Both the position numbers and the translations under genes were made by a program. Of a stretch of DNA of 36,577 nucleotides, positions 27,183 through 35,724 are shown piece after piece (position 1 is the first letter of the stretch; each line of letters begins with the position of its first letter). The stretch is from Paracoccaceae bacterium. Its GTDB lineage: Bacteria; Pseudomonadota; Alphaproteobacteria; Rhodobacterales; Rhodobacteraceae. The notes under the pieces are model-generated. The model was not told the origin of the DNA. It was given only the letters and a program-made list of their open reading frames with translations, and made no database searches. Location: assembly GCA_029247845.1 (NCBI GenBank), contig JAQWKM010000071.1:1-36577 (forward strand), written 5' to 3'.

Positions 27183-27202
27183 TTGAAACAGCTTCCAATT
27201 TT
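27183..27202. promoter_or_regulatory. Urate-cluster operator candidate, copy 1
   Basis: TTGAAACAGCTTCCAATTTT lies between the divergent PuuE-fusion and HIU hydrolase genes. The same 20-mer, with only CC changed to GG in the middle, is found at 28549-28568 between the LysR gene and puuD. A 18/20 match in two promoters of one pathway suggests a site for the local LysR regulator. Confidence 0.6.
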
Positions 27203-27264
27203 AGATAAGCTTGTGCCTATACGTAAAATAAGGAATGACTCTGTCTAAAGGAAAGAGGTTGCGC

Positions 27265-27618
27265 ATGTCTGGATATTTAACAACCCATATATTGGATACA
27301 GCTAAAGGCTGTCCCGCTGAAGGCGTTAAGATTGATCTTTTCCGGTTAGAGGGGGATCAGCGCATACATCTCAAAAGCTTGTATACCAATTCTGACGGAC
27401 GAACGGATACACCAATCTTGCCCAAAGATAAATTCCAAACGGGTGTTTACGAATTGGTGTTCCATGCGGGGGATTACACTATGCACACAATCGGTGCCGA
27501 TCGCACCGAATTGTTTCTAGATTTAGTCCCAATTCAATTTAACATGTCGATGGGGGTCCATTATCACGTGCCTTTACTTTTATCGCCTTTTGCTTATTCG
27601 ACGTATCGCGGAAGCTGA
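27265..27618 (+). CDS. 5-hydroxyisourate hydrolase
   Basis: Opens 5-hydroxyisourate, the product of urate oxidation, to OHCU. The 117-aa transthyretin-related protein starts at the ATG after AAAGAGG (27265), giving MSGYLTTHILDTAKGCPAEGVKIDLFRLEG, and ends with the family signature tetrapeptide YRGS. Conserved segments TTHILDTAKG, DGRTDTP and HYHVPLLLSPFAYSTYRGS are present. Its end overlaps the convergent LysR gene by 25 bases. Confidence 0.95.
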   Translation: MSGYLTTHILDTAKGCPAEGVKIDLFRLEGDQRIHLKSLYTNSDGRTDTPILPKDKFQTGVYELVFHAGDYTMHTIGADRTELFLDLVPIQFNMSMGVHYHVPLLLSPFAYSTYRGS

Positions 27619-28535
27619 GCGCCCTTCAAAAGACTTTTCATATTCGCGGCTATGCGCTGGGAAATGAAGTCGATGAAAAGCCGCGTCTTGGGATCTTGTT
27701 GTTTGCGGTGCGGATAAAGGCAGCCGATTTGTAAGTCAGGTGGCCCGTTATCGGTTAAAATGGGGATCAATGCACCTGATTTTAAATGCTGTATAACTTC
27801 AAAATAAGGCTTTAGAATTATGCCAAAGCCATCAAGTGCCCAGTTCGTCAGGATATCGCCGTCATCTGTTTCAAAAGGGCCGGACACGGCAAAGCTCTTG
27901 ATACCGTCTGCCGTTTGTAGGGGCCATTGAAATTCTGTTGCACCGGGAAAGCGCAATTGCAGACAATCATGGGTTCCATCCACCAGCTCTTGGGGGGATT
28001 GAGGCATGCCTCGGGTTGCAATATAGCTTGGCGATGCGCATAAAAGCCTTGGACAATCTCCAATTTTTTTCATTTTCAGGGAGGAATCTTTTGGTAGGCC
28101 TAAGAAAAACGCCATATCCAAACCCTCACCAGCGATGTCGATGCTGCGATCAGATAGGCGCATGCGGATATCAATCATCGGATATACTGTCTTAAACTCA
28201 GGCACAGCAGGGGCGATAAAACGACGCCCTATGCTAAACGGAGTACCAATATATATTGAACCACGTGGCGTTTGAGTGACATTTTGAACCTGAGCTTCGG
28301 CGTCTTCAATCGCGTTCAATATTTGAATTGCGCCATTGTAAAACAGCATGCCTTGCTCTGTTGGATGAAGTTTACGCGTCGTCCTTTGAAACAATTTCAC
28401 GCCTAAGCGATCCTCAAGTTGTGAAATACGAGAAGATGCGACTGCGGGTGAAATCCGTTGGTCGCGGGCCGCAGCCGACATGTTGCCAAGGTCATAGACC
28501 CGGACGAACGTGCGGATGTTATCAATATATGACAT
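27594..28535 (-). CDS. LysR family regulator of the urate cluster
   Basis: A 313-aa LysR-type activator. The winged HTH spans residues 1-60 (IDNIRTFVRVYDLGNMSAAARDQRISPAVASSRISQLEDRLGVKLFQRTTRKL), and the effector-binding domain follows (GSIYIGTPFSIGRRFIAPAVPEF). It lies inside the urate catabolism genes, divergent from puuD and overlapping the end of the HIU hydrolase gene, so it most likely senses urate or a breakdown product. The repeated TTGAAACAGCTT motif in two cluster promoters is its candidate binding site. Confidence 0.92.
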   Translation of the reverse strand: MSYIDNIRTFVRVYDLGNMSAAARDQRISPAVASSRISQLEDRLGVKLFQRTTRKLHPTEQGMLFYNGAIQILNAIEDAEAQVQNVTQTPRGSIYIGTPFSIGRRFIAPAVPEFKTVYPMIDIRMRLSDRSIDIAGEGLDMAFFLGLPKDSSLKMKKIGDCPRLLCASPSYIATRGMPQSPQELVDGTHDCLQLRFPGATEFQWPLQTADGIKSFAVSGPFETDDGDILTNWALDGFGIILKPYFEVIQHLKSGALIPILTDNGPPDLQIGCLYPHRKQQDPKTRLFIDFISQRIAANMKSLLKGAQLPRYVE

Positions 28536-28548
28536 TTACCTGATTTTC

Positions 28549-28568
28549 TTGAAACAGCTTGGAATTTT
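28549..28568. promoter_or_regulatory. Urate-cluster operator candidate, copy 2
   Basis: TTGAAACAGCTTGGAATTTT, 18/20 identical to the copy at 27183-27202, sits in the 94-base gap between the LysR regulator and puuD. Here it is also part of an imperfect symmetry, TGAAA-N12-TTTCA, in the manner of LysR sites. Confidence 0.6.
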
Positions 28569-28629
28569 TCATAATACAAGTAAATCTTACAAAGAGCTAG
28601 GATGCAAATAGGCCAAGCAAGGACCTATA

Positions 28630-29880
28630 ATGAGTGATGTTGCGATAATCTGGGATTGGTTAGGGTTTGCGGTTAGGTGGCTGCATGTCATTACGGCAAT
28701 GGCTTGGATTGGTACATCCTTCTATTTTATAGCATTAGATCTTGGATTACGCCGATCCCCTGAGCTTCCGGACGGAGCGCATGGAGAGGAATGGCAAGTT
28801 CATGGAGGCGGATTTTACCATGTGCAGAAATATCTTGTCGCACCTGCTCAGATGCCTGAACATTTGATTTGGTTCAAATGGGAAAGCTACATGACATGGA
28901 TTTCCGGTGCTGCCCTGTTGATGGTTATGTATTGGGCCGGTGCTGAGCTTTATCTGATTGATCCTGCAAAAGCTGATTTAACAGTGATGACCGCGATATT
29001 GATTTCAGCGGGATCGCTTACAGTCGGCTGGATCATCTATGATGTCCTGTGTAAGTCCCAATTGGGAAGATACCCCACGACGCTCATGATATTGCTATTT
29101 GGACTACTTGTCCTGATGGCATGGGGCTATGATCAAATCTTTACAGGTCGAGCGGCACTTTTACATCTGGGGGCGTTCACAGCCACAATTATGACGGCGA
29201 ATGTATTTTTCATCATCATGCCCAACCAACGGATCGTGGTTGATGATCTGATAAATGGTCGCGTTCCACATGCCAAATATGGCCGGATTGCCAAACTGCG
29301 CTCGACGCATAACAATTATCTCACTTTGCCTGTGATCTTTTTAATGCTGTCCAATCACTATCCACTTGCCTTTGCGAGCGAATATAACTGGTTGATTGCA
29401 GGTTTAGTCTTTCTGATGGGCGTCACGATACGGCATTATTTTAACACAACGCATGCAGGAAGCGGCAACCCAACTTGGACGTGGCTGGTAACAGCGCTTT
29501 TGTTCTTGCTGATCATGTGGCTGTCGACTGCACCGCTTTCTGTCCGAGCTCAGCAGGATACAGCCCTGTCCCAAAAGCAGGAAATATTTGCAACAACTGC
29601 TGGTTTTGAAGAGGTCTATGACATTGTTTCTGGGCGCTGCTCTATGTGCCACGCACGCGATCCAATCTATGAAGGCATTCACTATGCGCCCAAGCAGGTC
29701 TTTTTAGAAACATATGCTGACGTGACTGCGCAGGCCAAAGCGATTTTTATTCACTCAGGCGTCACTCATGCGATGCCGCCAGCCAATATAACGTGGATGG
29801 AGCAAGCTGAAAGAGACAAAATTCAGGGTTGGTTTAGAACAGCAAGTGAGAAAATGCCGATCACAATGCGCCTGAATTGA
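28630..29880 (+). CDS. puuD: Membrane urate oxidase PuuD with cytochrome c domain
   Basis: A 416-aa inner-membrane urate hydroxylase that makes 5-hydroxyisourate and passes electrons to the respiratory chain. The N-terminal 300 residues hold about eight hydrophobic segments with WLHVITAMAWIGTSFYFIALD and NVFFIIMPNQRIVVDDLINGR. The C-terminal part is a periplasmic-type cytochrome c domain with the haem motif CSMCH (337-341) and a Met ligand candidate in HAMPPANITWM. This matches the PuuD class known from alphaproteobacteria, which replaces soluble uricase. It is divergent from the LysR regulator. Confidence 0.95.
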   Translation: MSDVAIIWDWLGFAVRWLHVITAMAWIGTSFYFIALDLGLRRSPELPDGAHGEEWQVHGGGFYHVQKYLVAPAQMPEHLIWFKWESYMTWISGAALLMVMYWAGAELYLIDPAKADLTVMTAILISAGSLTVGWIIYDVLCKSQLGRYPTTLMILLFGLLVLMAWGYDQIFTGRAALLHLGAFTATIMTANVFFIIMPNQRIVVDDLINGRVPHAKYGRIAKLRSTHNNYLTLPVIFLMLSNHYPLAFASEYNWLIAGLVFLMGVTIRHYFNTTHAGSGNPTWTWLVTALLFLLIMWLSTAPLSVRAQQDTALSQKQEIFATTAGFEEVYDIVSGRCSMCHARDPIYEGIHYAPKQVFLETYADVTAQAKAIFIHSGVTHAMPPANITWMEQAERDKIQGWFRTASEKMPITMRLN

Positions 29881-30134
29881 CAAAAAGTATCAATCTTTAA
29901 GATACAACTTGTCTTTAATAGACTATATTGGCGACAAACTCGCGTCGGATATTATAAATACTAATTTAATACAAAAGCTTATATAATTATTAAATCGTAT
30001 GTGTCCAGTCTGCCACTATCGCTTCCTTGGCGATTCAGTGTTTTAATATGCTATCATTGGCACACTTTCATCACAAATAATGCGGTTCCCGCTTGACGCC
30101 AAATGGGGCTTCATCTATCTGCTTTGTCTTACGA

Positions 30135-30208
30135 GCGGGTATGGTGAAATGGTATCATAAGAGCCTTCCAAGCTTAAGGCGCGGGTTCGATTCCCGCTAC
30201 CCGCTCCA
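30135..30208 (+). tRNA. tRNA-Gly (TCC anticodon)
   Basis: Folds as a cloverleaf by eye: acceptor GCGGGTA / TACCCGC (7 bp), D arm GTGA / TCAT, anticodon loop CTTCCAA with TCC at 30167-30169, and T arm GCGGG-TTCGATT-CCCGC. CCA is encoded at 30206-30208. The anticodon stem AGAGC / GCTTA is weak, with one G-T pair and an A-A mismatch at its base. It reads GGA and possibly GGG glycine codons. A decayed integrase lies downstream on the same strand, so the gene may have served as an attachment site. Confidence 0.92.
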
Positions 30209-30544
30209 ATTAGACAATTTAACATATTGGTTAAAAAATATTTATTAAGTTATGCGTTCGACTGGTACCATTCGTTGCCATCACCGAAAAATAGCCTATT
30301 TTTAAGCGATTGTAAGCTTAATCCGCCCAATTTCCCTCTCAGTCACCCACCCCTGACCTAAGCAAAAAATTCTAACCAGATGGTATCCTTACGGATGTGG
30401 TTCTGTCCGACTAGGATTTTGGGAAAATTGCTAAAAAGGTTTTAAACACACAGAATTAACGTCCAGTTATGCGACCACCGCGCGAATTATTCTCAAAAAC
30501 TTGTGTAGGACCCGGTGCTCGTGGCGCACTTATTTATGAATTAA
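30209..30544. other. Non-coding stretch between tRNA-Gly and integrase remnant
   Basis: About 335 AT-rich bases with no readable gene and no second copy of the tRNA 3' end that I can find. It probably holds further integrase or island sequence decayed beyond recognition. Confidence 0.4.
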
Positions 30545-30784
30545 TTAGAGATAAAGACTTATACCAAAAATGTTAATTCAGTCGGCGCTGCTCTGAACAG
30601 ATTGCTGCATCAATATGTGCTTTAGGGATGCACTATGCACAGCTTTAGGCACTCAATGAGAGACAGGCTTAAAGCGGTTCAGTGTCCGTCAGATATCATT
30701 GATCGGGTAGGCGGTTGGGCCACAGGAAGTGTGGGGCAAGGTTATAGGGAGGACGTTTGCGCAAAGTGGATGAAAAGAATTTGA
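30545..30784 (+). pseudogene. Tyrosine integrase, C-terminal remnant
   Basis: A single frame gives NSVGAALNRLLHQYVL, then a TAG stop (30623), then MHSFRHSMRDRLKAVQCPSD and IIDRVGGWATGSVGQGYRED. This matches the catalytic end of site-specific tyrosine recombinases: the HSFRH box with catalytic His and Arg, the GGW segment and the GQGY nucleophile tyrosine. The N-terminal core-binding and first catalytic Arg regions are missing and an in-frame stop is present, so it cannot work. Together with the upstream tRNA-Gly it marks an old integration site. Confidence 0.8.
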
Positions 30785-30809
30785 ATATATATCGCAGAAA
30801 TAGTTTAAA

Positions 30810-31385
30810 TTATTTAAGCCCAGCAACTGCCAGTGCCGATTGTAAACGTACTAAAGCCGGACCGTATACATTTCGAAGACTTTCTTGACTTAGGTTGGGC
30901 ATCAAATCATGAGCAGTCAAAAGTACCTCTTTTGCTTCTTCATCTCTTTCTAGCAAAACGCAGCAACCACTTACTATGTTGTAAAAAACCCAAATAAGCG
31001 GATCGCGTGGACTCAAAGAAATTGCAGTATTTACGAATTCTAACGCTTTCTCTTTATCTTAGTTCACGTTCATCATATATGCTTGCGTTCGTCCGTGTTA
31101 TGCTAAGGCATAGATAGGATTGATATCAATAGCTCTTTTTAAAGCAAAATCAGCCTCGTCATGTTTCTTTAGAAATGCTCGGACACGACCGAGCGCATAA
31201 AATGCAAATGGACTTTCACCATCTAATTTATTTGTCAACTCAGCGTGTTTTGCCGCATGTTGGAGCAATCCTTCAGTTTCAATTGAAATACCCCCAATAA
31301 TCTTTAAAATTGATGCCATCGCCGCTCCTGCATGCGCTGAAGAGGACTTGGGGTCTAATTTAATGGCAGCAGAGGAGTGAGCAGT
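30810..31385 (-). pseudogene. TPR-domain protein pseudogene
   Basis: One minus-strand frame reads AHSSAAIKLDPKSSSAHAGA, then SPFAFYALGRVRAFLKKHDE, ADFALKRAIDINPIYALA, a TAA stop, HGRTQAYMMNVN, a second TAA, and DKEKALEFVNTAISLSPRDP followed by EEAKEVLLTAHDLMP. A further TAA (31386-31388) lies in frame before it. The repeats AIxLDPxxxxAHA and AxxAIxINPxxALA are tetratricopeptide units, as found in the C-terminal half of TPR proteins attached to adenylate-cyclase or HTH domains in this group. No frameshift is needed to read it, only the stops, so it decayed by point mutation. Confidence 0.75.
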
Positions 31386-31505
31386 TTACGACATTGGTGT
31401 CGGAATACCTTCAGACTTATTTAATTTTGTTTGAATAAAAGGGTTTTTGCTTTCTTAAGCATTTCTAGAATTGTGCGTCTTTTGCGACGCTAGGAGAAAA
31501 GTTTT

Positions 31506-32411
31506 GTGAATATTCGTGGTAATATGTTTGGTGCAACAGCTATTTTTCTATTCGCCTTAGGCTTTCCAGCGGCTGACCAACTTTTGCAGACCTGGGGGAT
31601 AATTACTCTTATTGCTTTACGAAATTTCCTAGCGTTTATGGTCATTGTCTTTTTAATTTTCTTGTTAGAACGAAACGTTTCTTTTTTGAAACTACCCTGG
31701 GTGAAAGGTTTTTGGATTGGTGGAATAGGATTTGGCTCTGGTTCCCTGCTTCTTTTAGTAGCACAAGCGATGACAGATGCCACAATGGCTGCTCTTGCTG
31801 CTGCTGCAATGCCAATATTTGCTGTTGGTTTAGAGGTAGTTCTTGATGGAAGGCGGCTCAGTGGCCGCTTTTTAGTAGCGGTAGCTCTCGTGTTGTTGGG
31901 AGGAGCATTGGCTGCTGGCGTAATGCCTGGAAATTCCTCAATTGGGATGGGCTTTGTTTTGGGTCTCTTCGCCTCTGGGATTTTTGCTTGGGGGTCTCGG
32001 GAAACTGTAAAATCATTTCCCACACTGTCTCCTCTATCGCGCACAGCCATTACGACGTCTGGCATGTTTGGGTTTACGGCAATTGCTTGCATTGCAACTA
32101 TATTTTTTGAGCACTCATGGCCAACTGTTGGATCATTAGATATATCAAATATAGGTCTTTTAGTTATTTATGCTTGTTTTGCACTTGGCGTTTCACAGGT
32201 CTTTTGGATTAAGGCAGTCGACGAAGTTGGAATTGGAATTGCATCCTTCCATCTAAATGCAACTCCATTTTACGTAATGATTATTGTTTTTATACTAGGG
32301 TCAGAGTGGAATTGGATTCAGACTGCGGGTGTAGCCATTTTGACGGTTGGAACTTTACTAGCACAGCTACCTGAAAAACGCTCCAACTTCGGTAAGACGC
32401 GGAATATATAA
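31506..32411 (+). CDS. EamA/DMT family transporter
   Basis: A 301-aa inner-membrane protein with about ten hydrophobic helices in two EamA repeats: residues 5-135 (LFALGFPAADQLLQTWGIITLIALRNFLAF) and 150-290 (GFVLGLFASGIFAWGSRETVKSF). Members export amino acids, nucleobases or drugs; the substrate here is unknown. It starts at GTG with AGGAG about 10 bases upstream. Its AT-rich composition and place next to pseudogenes suggest an acquired segment. It lies convergent with the LysR gene. Confidence 0.88.
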   Translation: MNIRGNMFGATAIFLFALGFPAADQLLQTWGIITLIALRNFLAFMVIVFLIFLLERNVSFLKLPWVKGFWIGGIGFGSGSLLLLVAQAMTDATMAALAAAAMPIFAVGLEVVLDGRRLSGRFLVAVALVLLGGALAAGVMPGNSSIGMGFVLGLFASGIFAWGSRETVKSFPTLSPLSRTAITTSGMFGFTAIACIATIFFEHSWPTVGSLDISNIGLLVIYACFALGVSQVFWIKAVDEVGIGIASFHLNATPFYVMIIVFILGSEWNWIQTAGVAILTVGTLLAQLPEKRSNFGKTRNI

Positions 32412-32508
32412 ATATTTTTTGGAACTCACAGAGACCTTTTTTGCTTTGTTAAAAAAGTTTATTGGTTGGTGCCGGTATTATCAGGATGGTGCGCATGGAT
32501 TTATTTCC

Positions 32509-33423
32509 TCACCATTTAGTTTGGCTAATTTTGGATAATTCTTTTGAAACCAGTTCTTCAAATTTGTTGAGAATTTGGGAGGATGGACGACCGAGTGGGC
32601 GTAGTAAAAAAATATAATTCCAAATTAAAGGTTTGAATATCCTGATATCTACTTCGTTAGTATAACGTGACGCCGTAATTGCATCAATTATTCCCACGCC
32701 AGCACTGCGTCGAACGAAACTGCAAACTGACTCAAAGGTTTGAGTTTCTATAATGATATTGGGGTGAATACCTCCAGATTGTGAAAAACGGTCAATTAAT
32801 TGGACTGTAGTCGGATGTGTGGACGTTACTGTGATTAATTTGTGGACACTTAGTTCTTCAGGTCCATACATTTTTATATTATCAGGTGCTGTACCTTTTG
32901 GAAATATAACGACGCAGGGTTGTGGGAATTCCTTAACACTCAGATTTTCCGTGTCTCTTAATCGCGTTGTAATTGCAAGATCGTAGTCATGGGTTGGCAG
33001 CAGACCACTCATCATTTCTGTCCGTCTAGCTTGTAAGTTGATACGTATACCAGAACGATTTTCTAAGAATTTGCTTAACAAGTCCGGTAGAAAATCAATT
33101 GCAATATCAGGATATGAAACGATCGCGAGATCGCCCTTTCTATCTTCCCTTATTTGACGTGCATGGTGTTCTGTCAATTCAACACTTTCAAGGGTGCGCG
33201 CAACGTCAGCTAAAAGTATTTGGGCCTCCGGCGTTGCTATCAAGCGTCCTTTAATTCGCTCAAATAATTTGAAACCCAATGTATGCTCCAAGTTTGTAAT
33301 CAAACTGCTCGCCGATGGTTGTGCAATTCCCAGCATTTGTGCGGCTTGGGTCATGTTACCTGTTCTCATTATTGCTCGAAAACACTCAAGTTGTTTAATA
33401 TTTAGCAAATCCATAAACTCCAT
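32509..33423 (-). CDS. LysR family regulator of the amidohydrolase-ABC genes
   Basis: A 304-aa LysR-type regulator. The N-terminal HTH is NIKQLECFRAIMRTGNMTQAAQMLGIAQPSASSLITNLEHTLGFKLFERIKGRL, and the substrate-binding domain starts near residue 95 (KGDLAIVSYPDIAIDFLPDLL). The track start is a TTG; ATG at 33423 is the first good start, with another at 33414 that has GGAG close by. It is divergent from the amidohydrolase, so control of the amidohydrolase and the ABC genes behind it is likely. Confidence 0.9.
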   Translation of the reverse strand: MEFMDLLNIKQLECFRAIMRTGNMTQAAQMLGIAQPSASSLITNLEHTLGFKLFERIKGRLIATPEAQILLADVARTLESVELTEHHARQIREDRKGDLAIVSYPDIAIDFLPDLLSKFLENRSGIRINLQARRTEMMSGLLPTHDYDLAITTRLRDTENLSVKEFPQPCVVIFPKGTAPDNIKMYGPEELSVHKLITVTSTHPTTVQLIDRFSQSGGIHPNIIIETQTFESVCSFVRRSAGVGIIDAITASRYTNEVDIRIFKPLIWNYIFLLRPLGRPSSQILNKFEELVSKELSKISQTKW

Positions 33424-33445
33424 AGGCAAAATCTATTAACCCTGA

Positions 33446-33461
33446 GATAATCAGTATTATC
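33446..33461. promoter_or_regulatory. Inverted repeat between LysR and amidohydrolase
   Basis: GATAAT-CAGT-ATTATC has two perfect 6-base arms. It lies 23 bases from the LysR start and about 80 bases from the amidohydrolase start, within a 114-base AT-rich divergent promoter region, as expected for an autoregulatory LysR site. Confidence 0.4.
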
Positions 33462-33543
33462 TACTATTGATTTAATAACATAGCTTTAATTTTGTTTATG
33501 AAAGTTATTTCGAAAATATAGCTATTAGGATGGCGTTCTGGAT

Positions 33544-34950
33544 ATGGCAAATGTGCAAGATATTACGAAGGTCGGAACATACGCCCTTTCACCTGACTTA
33601 ATTTGGACCAAAGACGGACCACTTTCCAAACATGTAATCTTTGTATCAAATGGCAGGATAGTTTCTGTTTTACCTCAATCAGAGTTTTCGTTGGCCTATC
33701 CTGAAAACGTAATTACAGAACTGCCTAATCGTGCGATTGTACCTGGTTTTATAGATGCACACACCCATTTGGGTCAGGCATTTGGCAAGGCCATCACAGG
33801 CGGTGAACCGGCGCAGATTTGGCGCCGTATCTGGACACCATTGGAAAGCAGTTACGATACCGAGACTATTTATGTGTCTGCCAAATGGATGTTTCTGGAA
33901 GCGTTGCGTGGCGGTTTCACCGGTATCTCAAACTTTGCTGTGATGAACAGCGTAAAGACGGAAGCAATTCACCGCGCAGCCAGGGAAGTGGGAATTCGCC
34001 TTGTATCCAGCACAGGTAGCGCGCTGCCAGTCGATGGGGTTACACCGCCTAACAATCGCGACCTTTCAGATGCTATTGAAAAAGGTGTGGAGCGCATGGA
34101 AAACCTGATCGCAGCCTGCGCTTCGGAACCCTTGATTACCCCTTCAGTCTGTGTGCCTGCCGTGCAGAGCGCACCGGGGGAGCTGATACGAGAGCTATCG
34201 CGATTTTGCGCGGAAAAGGACGTGCTGTTTCAGATTCACACCAACGAACACCACGTCGAAGTTCACTGGAGCGTCGCAACTTATGGGATGCGCCCACTTG
34301 AATATTTTGCCAAGTACGATGCCGTCGGCCCGCATACGTTGCACCATCATTGCACACTAGTGACCGATCAAGAGATCGAACTCTTGCGCGACACTAAATC
34401 AGGCGTCAGTTATAACCCTCTAGCTAGTGCTTGGAAGGGTGATCGGGTTGCACCAGCCTTAGCTTTTGCGGCCCGTGGGGTTCGGTTTGGAGTCGGAACT
34501 GATAGCACTCGGTCAGACGGATTACGTCTTTTGGAATCCGCAGAAACAACGCAACGCATATCTCAGGGTATGCAGCTTGCTGACTTCGCTTGCGGAGCAG
34601 CGTGGACATGGATCGACGCCGCAACGCGCGGCAGTGCAGATGTTTCAGGCCTTGGTGGTGTTACTGGAGAATTACGCGAAGGCCTAAGAGCAGATTTTCT
34701 TGTGTTTGACCTTACCGCACCAGAAGTCATTCCATCCTGGGATTTCGAATGGGAACTGGTGCGACTTTTCAATCGTGATCAAATTGAGGCGGTTGTAGTT
34801 GATGGACGTACGGTTATGGAACACCGCCAGCCTGTCGGATGGGATGCTGCGGCATTTTTGGATGATCAGAAAAAACGTGCCTACGAGATGGTTGAAAACG
34901 CACCAATTATTCGGCGGCATGGACCTGCCTCCGGCATAAGGCGAAAATAA
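33544..34950 (+). CDS. Amidohydrolase superfamily, AtzA/TrzN-like
   Basis: A 468-aa metal-dependent hydrolase that removes amino or other groups from N-rich rings or amidines. The metal ligands are visible: DAHTHLGQ (about residue 72) for the HxH pair, QIHTNEH for the third His, HHHCTLV for the fourth, and GVGTDSTRSDG for the Asp. The N-terminal and C-terminal strands (RIVSVLP; DFLVFDLTAPEVIPS, VVDGRTV) form the usual beta-sandwich. This pattern covers chlorohydrolases, guanine or SAH deaminases and formimidoyl hydrolases. Its ABC transporter partners suggest a substrate taken up from outside; which one is unknown. Confidence 0.85.
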   Translation: MANVQDITKVGTYALSPDLIWTKDGPLSKHVIFVSNGRIVSVLPQSEFSLAYPENVITELPNRAIVPGFIDAHTHLGQAFGKAITGGEPAQIWRRIWTPLESSYDTETIYVSAKWMFLEALRGGFTGISNFAVMNSVKTEAIHRAAREVGIRLVSSTGSALPVDGVTPPNNRDLSDAIEKGVERMENLIAACASEPLITPSVCVPAVQSAPGELIRELSRFCAEKDVLFQIHTNEHHVEVHWSVATYGMRPLEYFAKYDAVGPHTLHHHCTLVTDQEIELLRDTKSGVSYNPLASAWKGDRVAPALAFAARGVRFGVGTDSTRSDGLRLLESAETTQRISQGMQLADFACGAAWTWIDAATRGSADVSGLGGVTGELREGLRADFLVFDLTAPEVIPSWDFEWELVRLFNRDQIEAVVVDGRTVMEHRQPVGWDAAAFLDDQKKRAYEMVENAPIIRRHGPASGIRRK

Positions 34951-34965
34951 AAAGGGGAATATGGT

Positions 34966-35724
34966 ATGGAAACGCAAATCAAGAAGTTTGGACGATTGTT
35001 CATTTCCCTGACCGGTGTTGTGATCATATGGTCGCTCTTTGCGAACTCGGGCTTCATCAGTCAAGACCTATTCCCGACTCCTGGTCAAGTTTTGGCTGCG
35101 GCAATCGAGCTGTACCAAGATGGTGTATTGATCAGCGACCTCAAGGTATCGTTGACGCGGGCTGCAGTCGGGTTCACAATCGGTGCCAGCCTAGGTATTT
35201 TCATTGGCCTCTTTACGGCTCGGGTCAAACTGGTATCAATGGCGCTTGAGCCGTTTTTGAATCTGCTTCGTCCCATTCCGGCGATCGCCTTGGTGCCAGT
35301 GGCCATCGTCTGGTTTGGGATCGGCGAAGGGTCAAAATATTTTGTCATATCCTACACCGTATTCCTAGCTGTTTGGCTAAACACCCACGCTGGAGCATCA
35401 GACGTGGCCAGCACTTACATCCGCGCTGCGCGCTCTCTTGGGGCCAGTAAGTTTCGCGAGTTCTTCGAGGTTGTCATTCCAGCCGCCGCGCCTCATATCG
35501 TCGTTGGCCTGCGTCTTGGGGCCGCCTTGGCGTTCCTTAGTCTTGTTGCTGCTGAGTTGAGTGGCGCCTCGTCTGGAATCGGTTTTCGCCTGCAGGATGC
35601 ACGTCAGTTTATTCGCACTGACCGCATGTTTGTGGGATTGATCGAACTTGGCATCCTTGGCTCACTCTTAGATGCGATGTTCGTTCTCTTTAGCCGCCGC
35701 CTTGTGCATTGGGAGAACGGATAA
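34966..35724 (+). CDS. ABC transporter permease, NitT/TauT/SsuC type
   Basis: A 252-aa inner-membrane permease with about six hydrophobic helices, two of them near the start (FISLTGVVIIWSLFANSGFI). The cytoplasmic EAA-type loop ASTYIRAARSLGASKFREFFEVVIPAAAPHIVVGLRLGAALAF is present and would dock on the ATPase. The family carries nitrate, taurine, sulfonates, thiamine precursors or riboflavin. It starts 15 bases after the amidohydrolase, so uptake of the amidohydrolase substrate is inferred. Confidence 0.9.
   Translation: METQIKKFGRLFISLTGVVIIWSLFANSGFISQDLFPTPGQVLAAAIELYQDGVLISDLKVSLTRAAVGFTIGASLGIFIGLFTARVKLVSMALEPFLNLLRPIPAIALVPVAIVWFGIGEGSKYFVISYTVFLAVWLNTHAGASDVASTYIRAARSLGASKFREFFEVVIPAAAPHIVVGLRLGAALAFLSLVAAELSGASSGIGFRLQDARQFIRTDRMFVGLIELGILGSLLDAMFVLFSRRLVHWENG

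Noticed and set aside
31490-32092. 200-aa minus-strand ORF opposite the DMT transporter
   Set aside because: Low-complexity Pro/Lys/Ala translation that mirrors the transporter's hydrophobic codons; no motif.
34424-35064. Antisense ORFs at the amidohydrolase/permease boundary
   Set aside because: Both overlapped plus-strand genes have complete family motifs; the antisense proteins have none.
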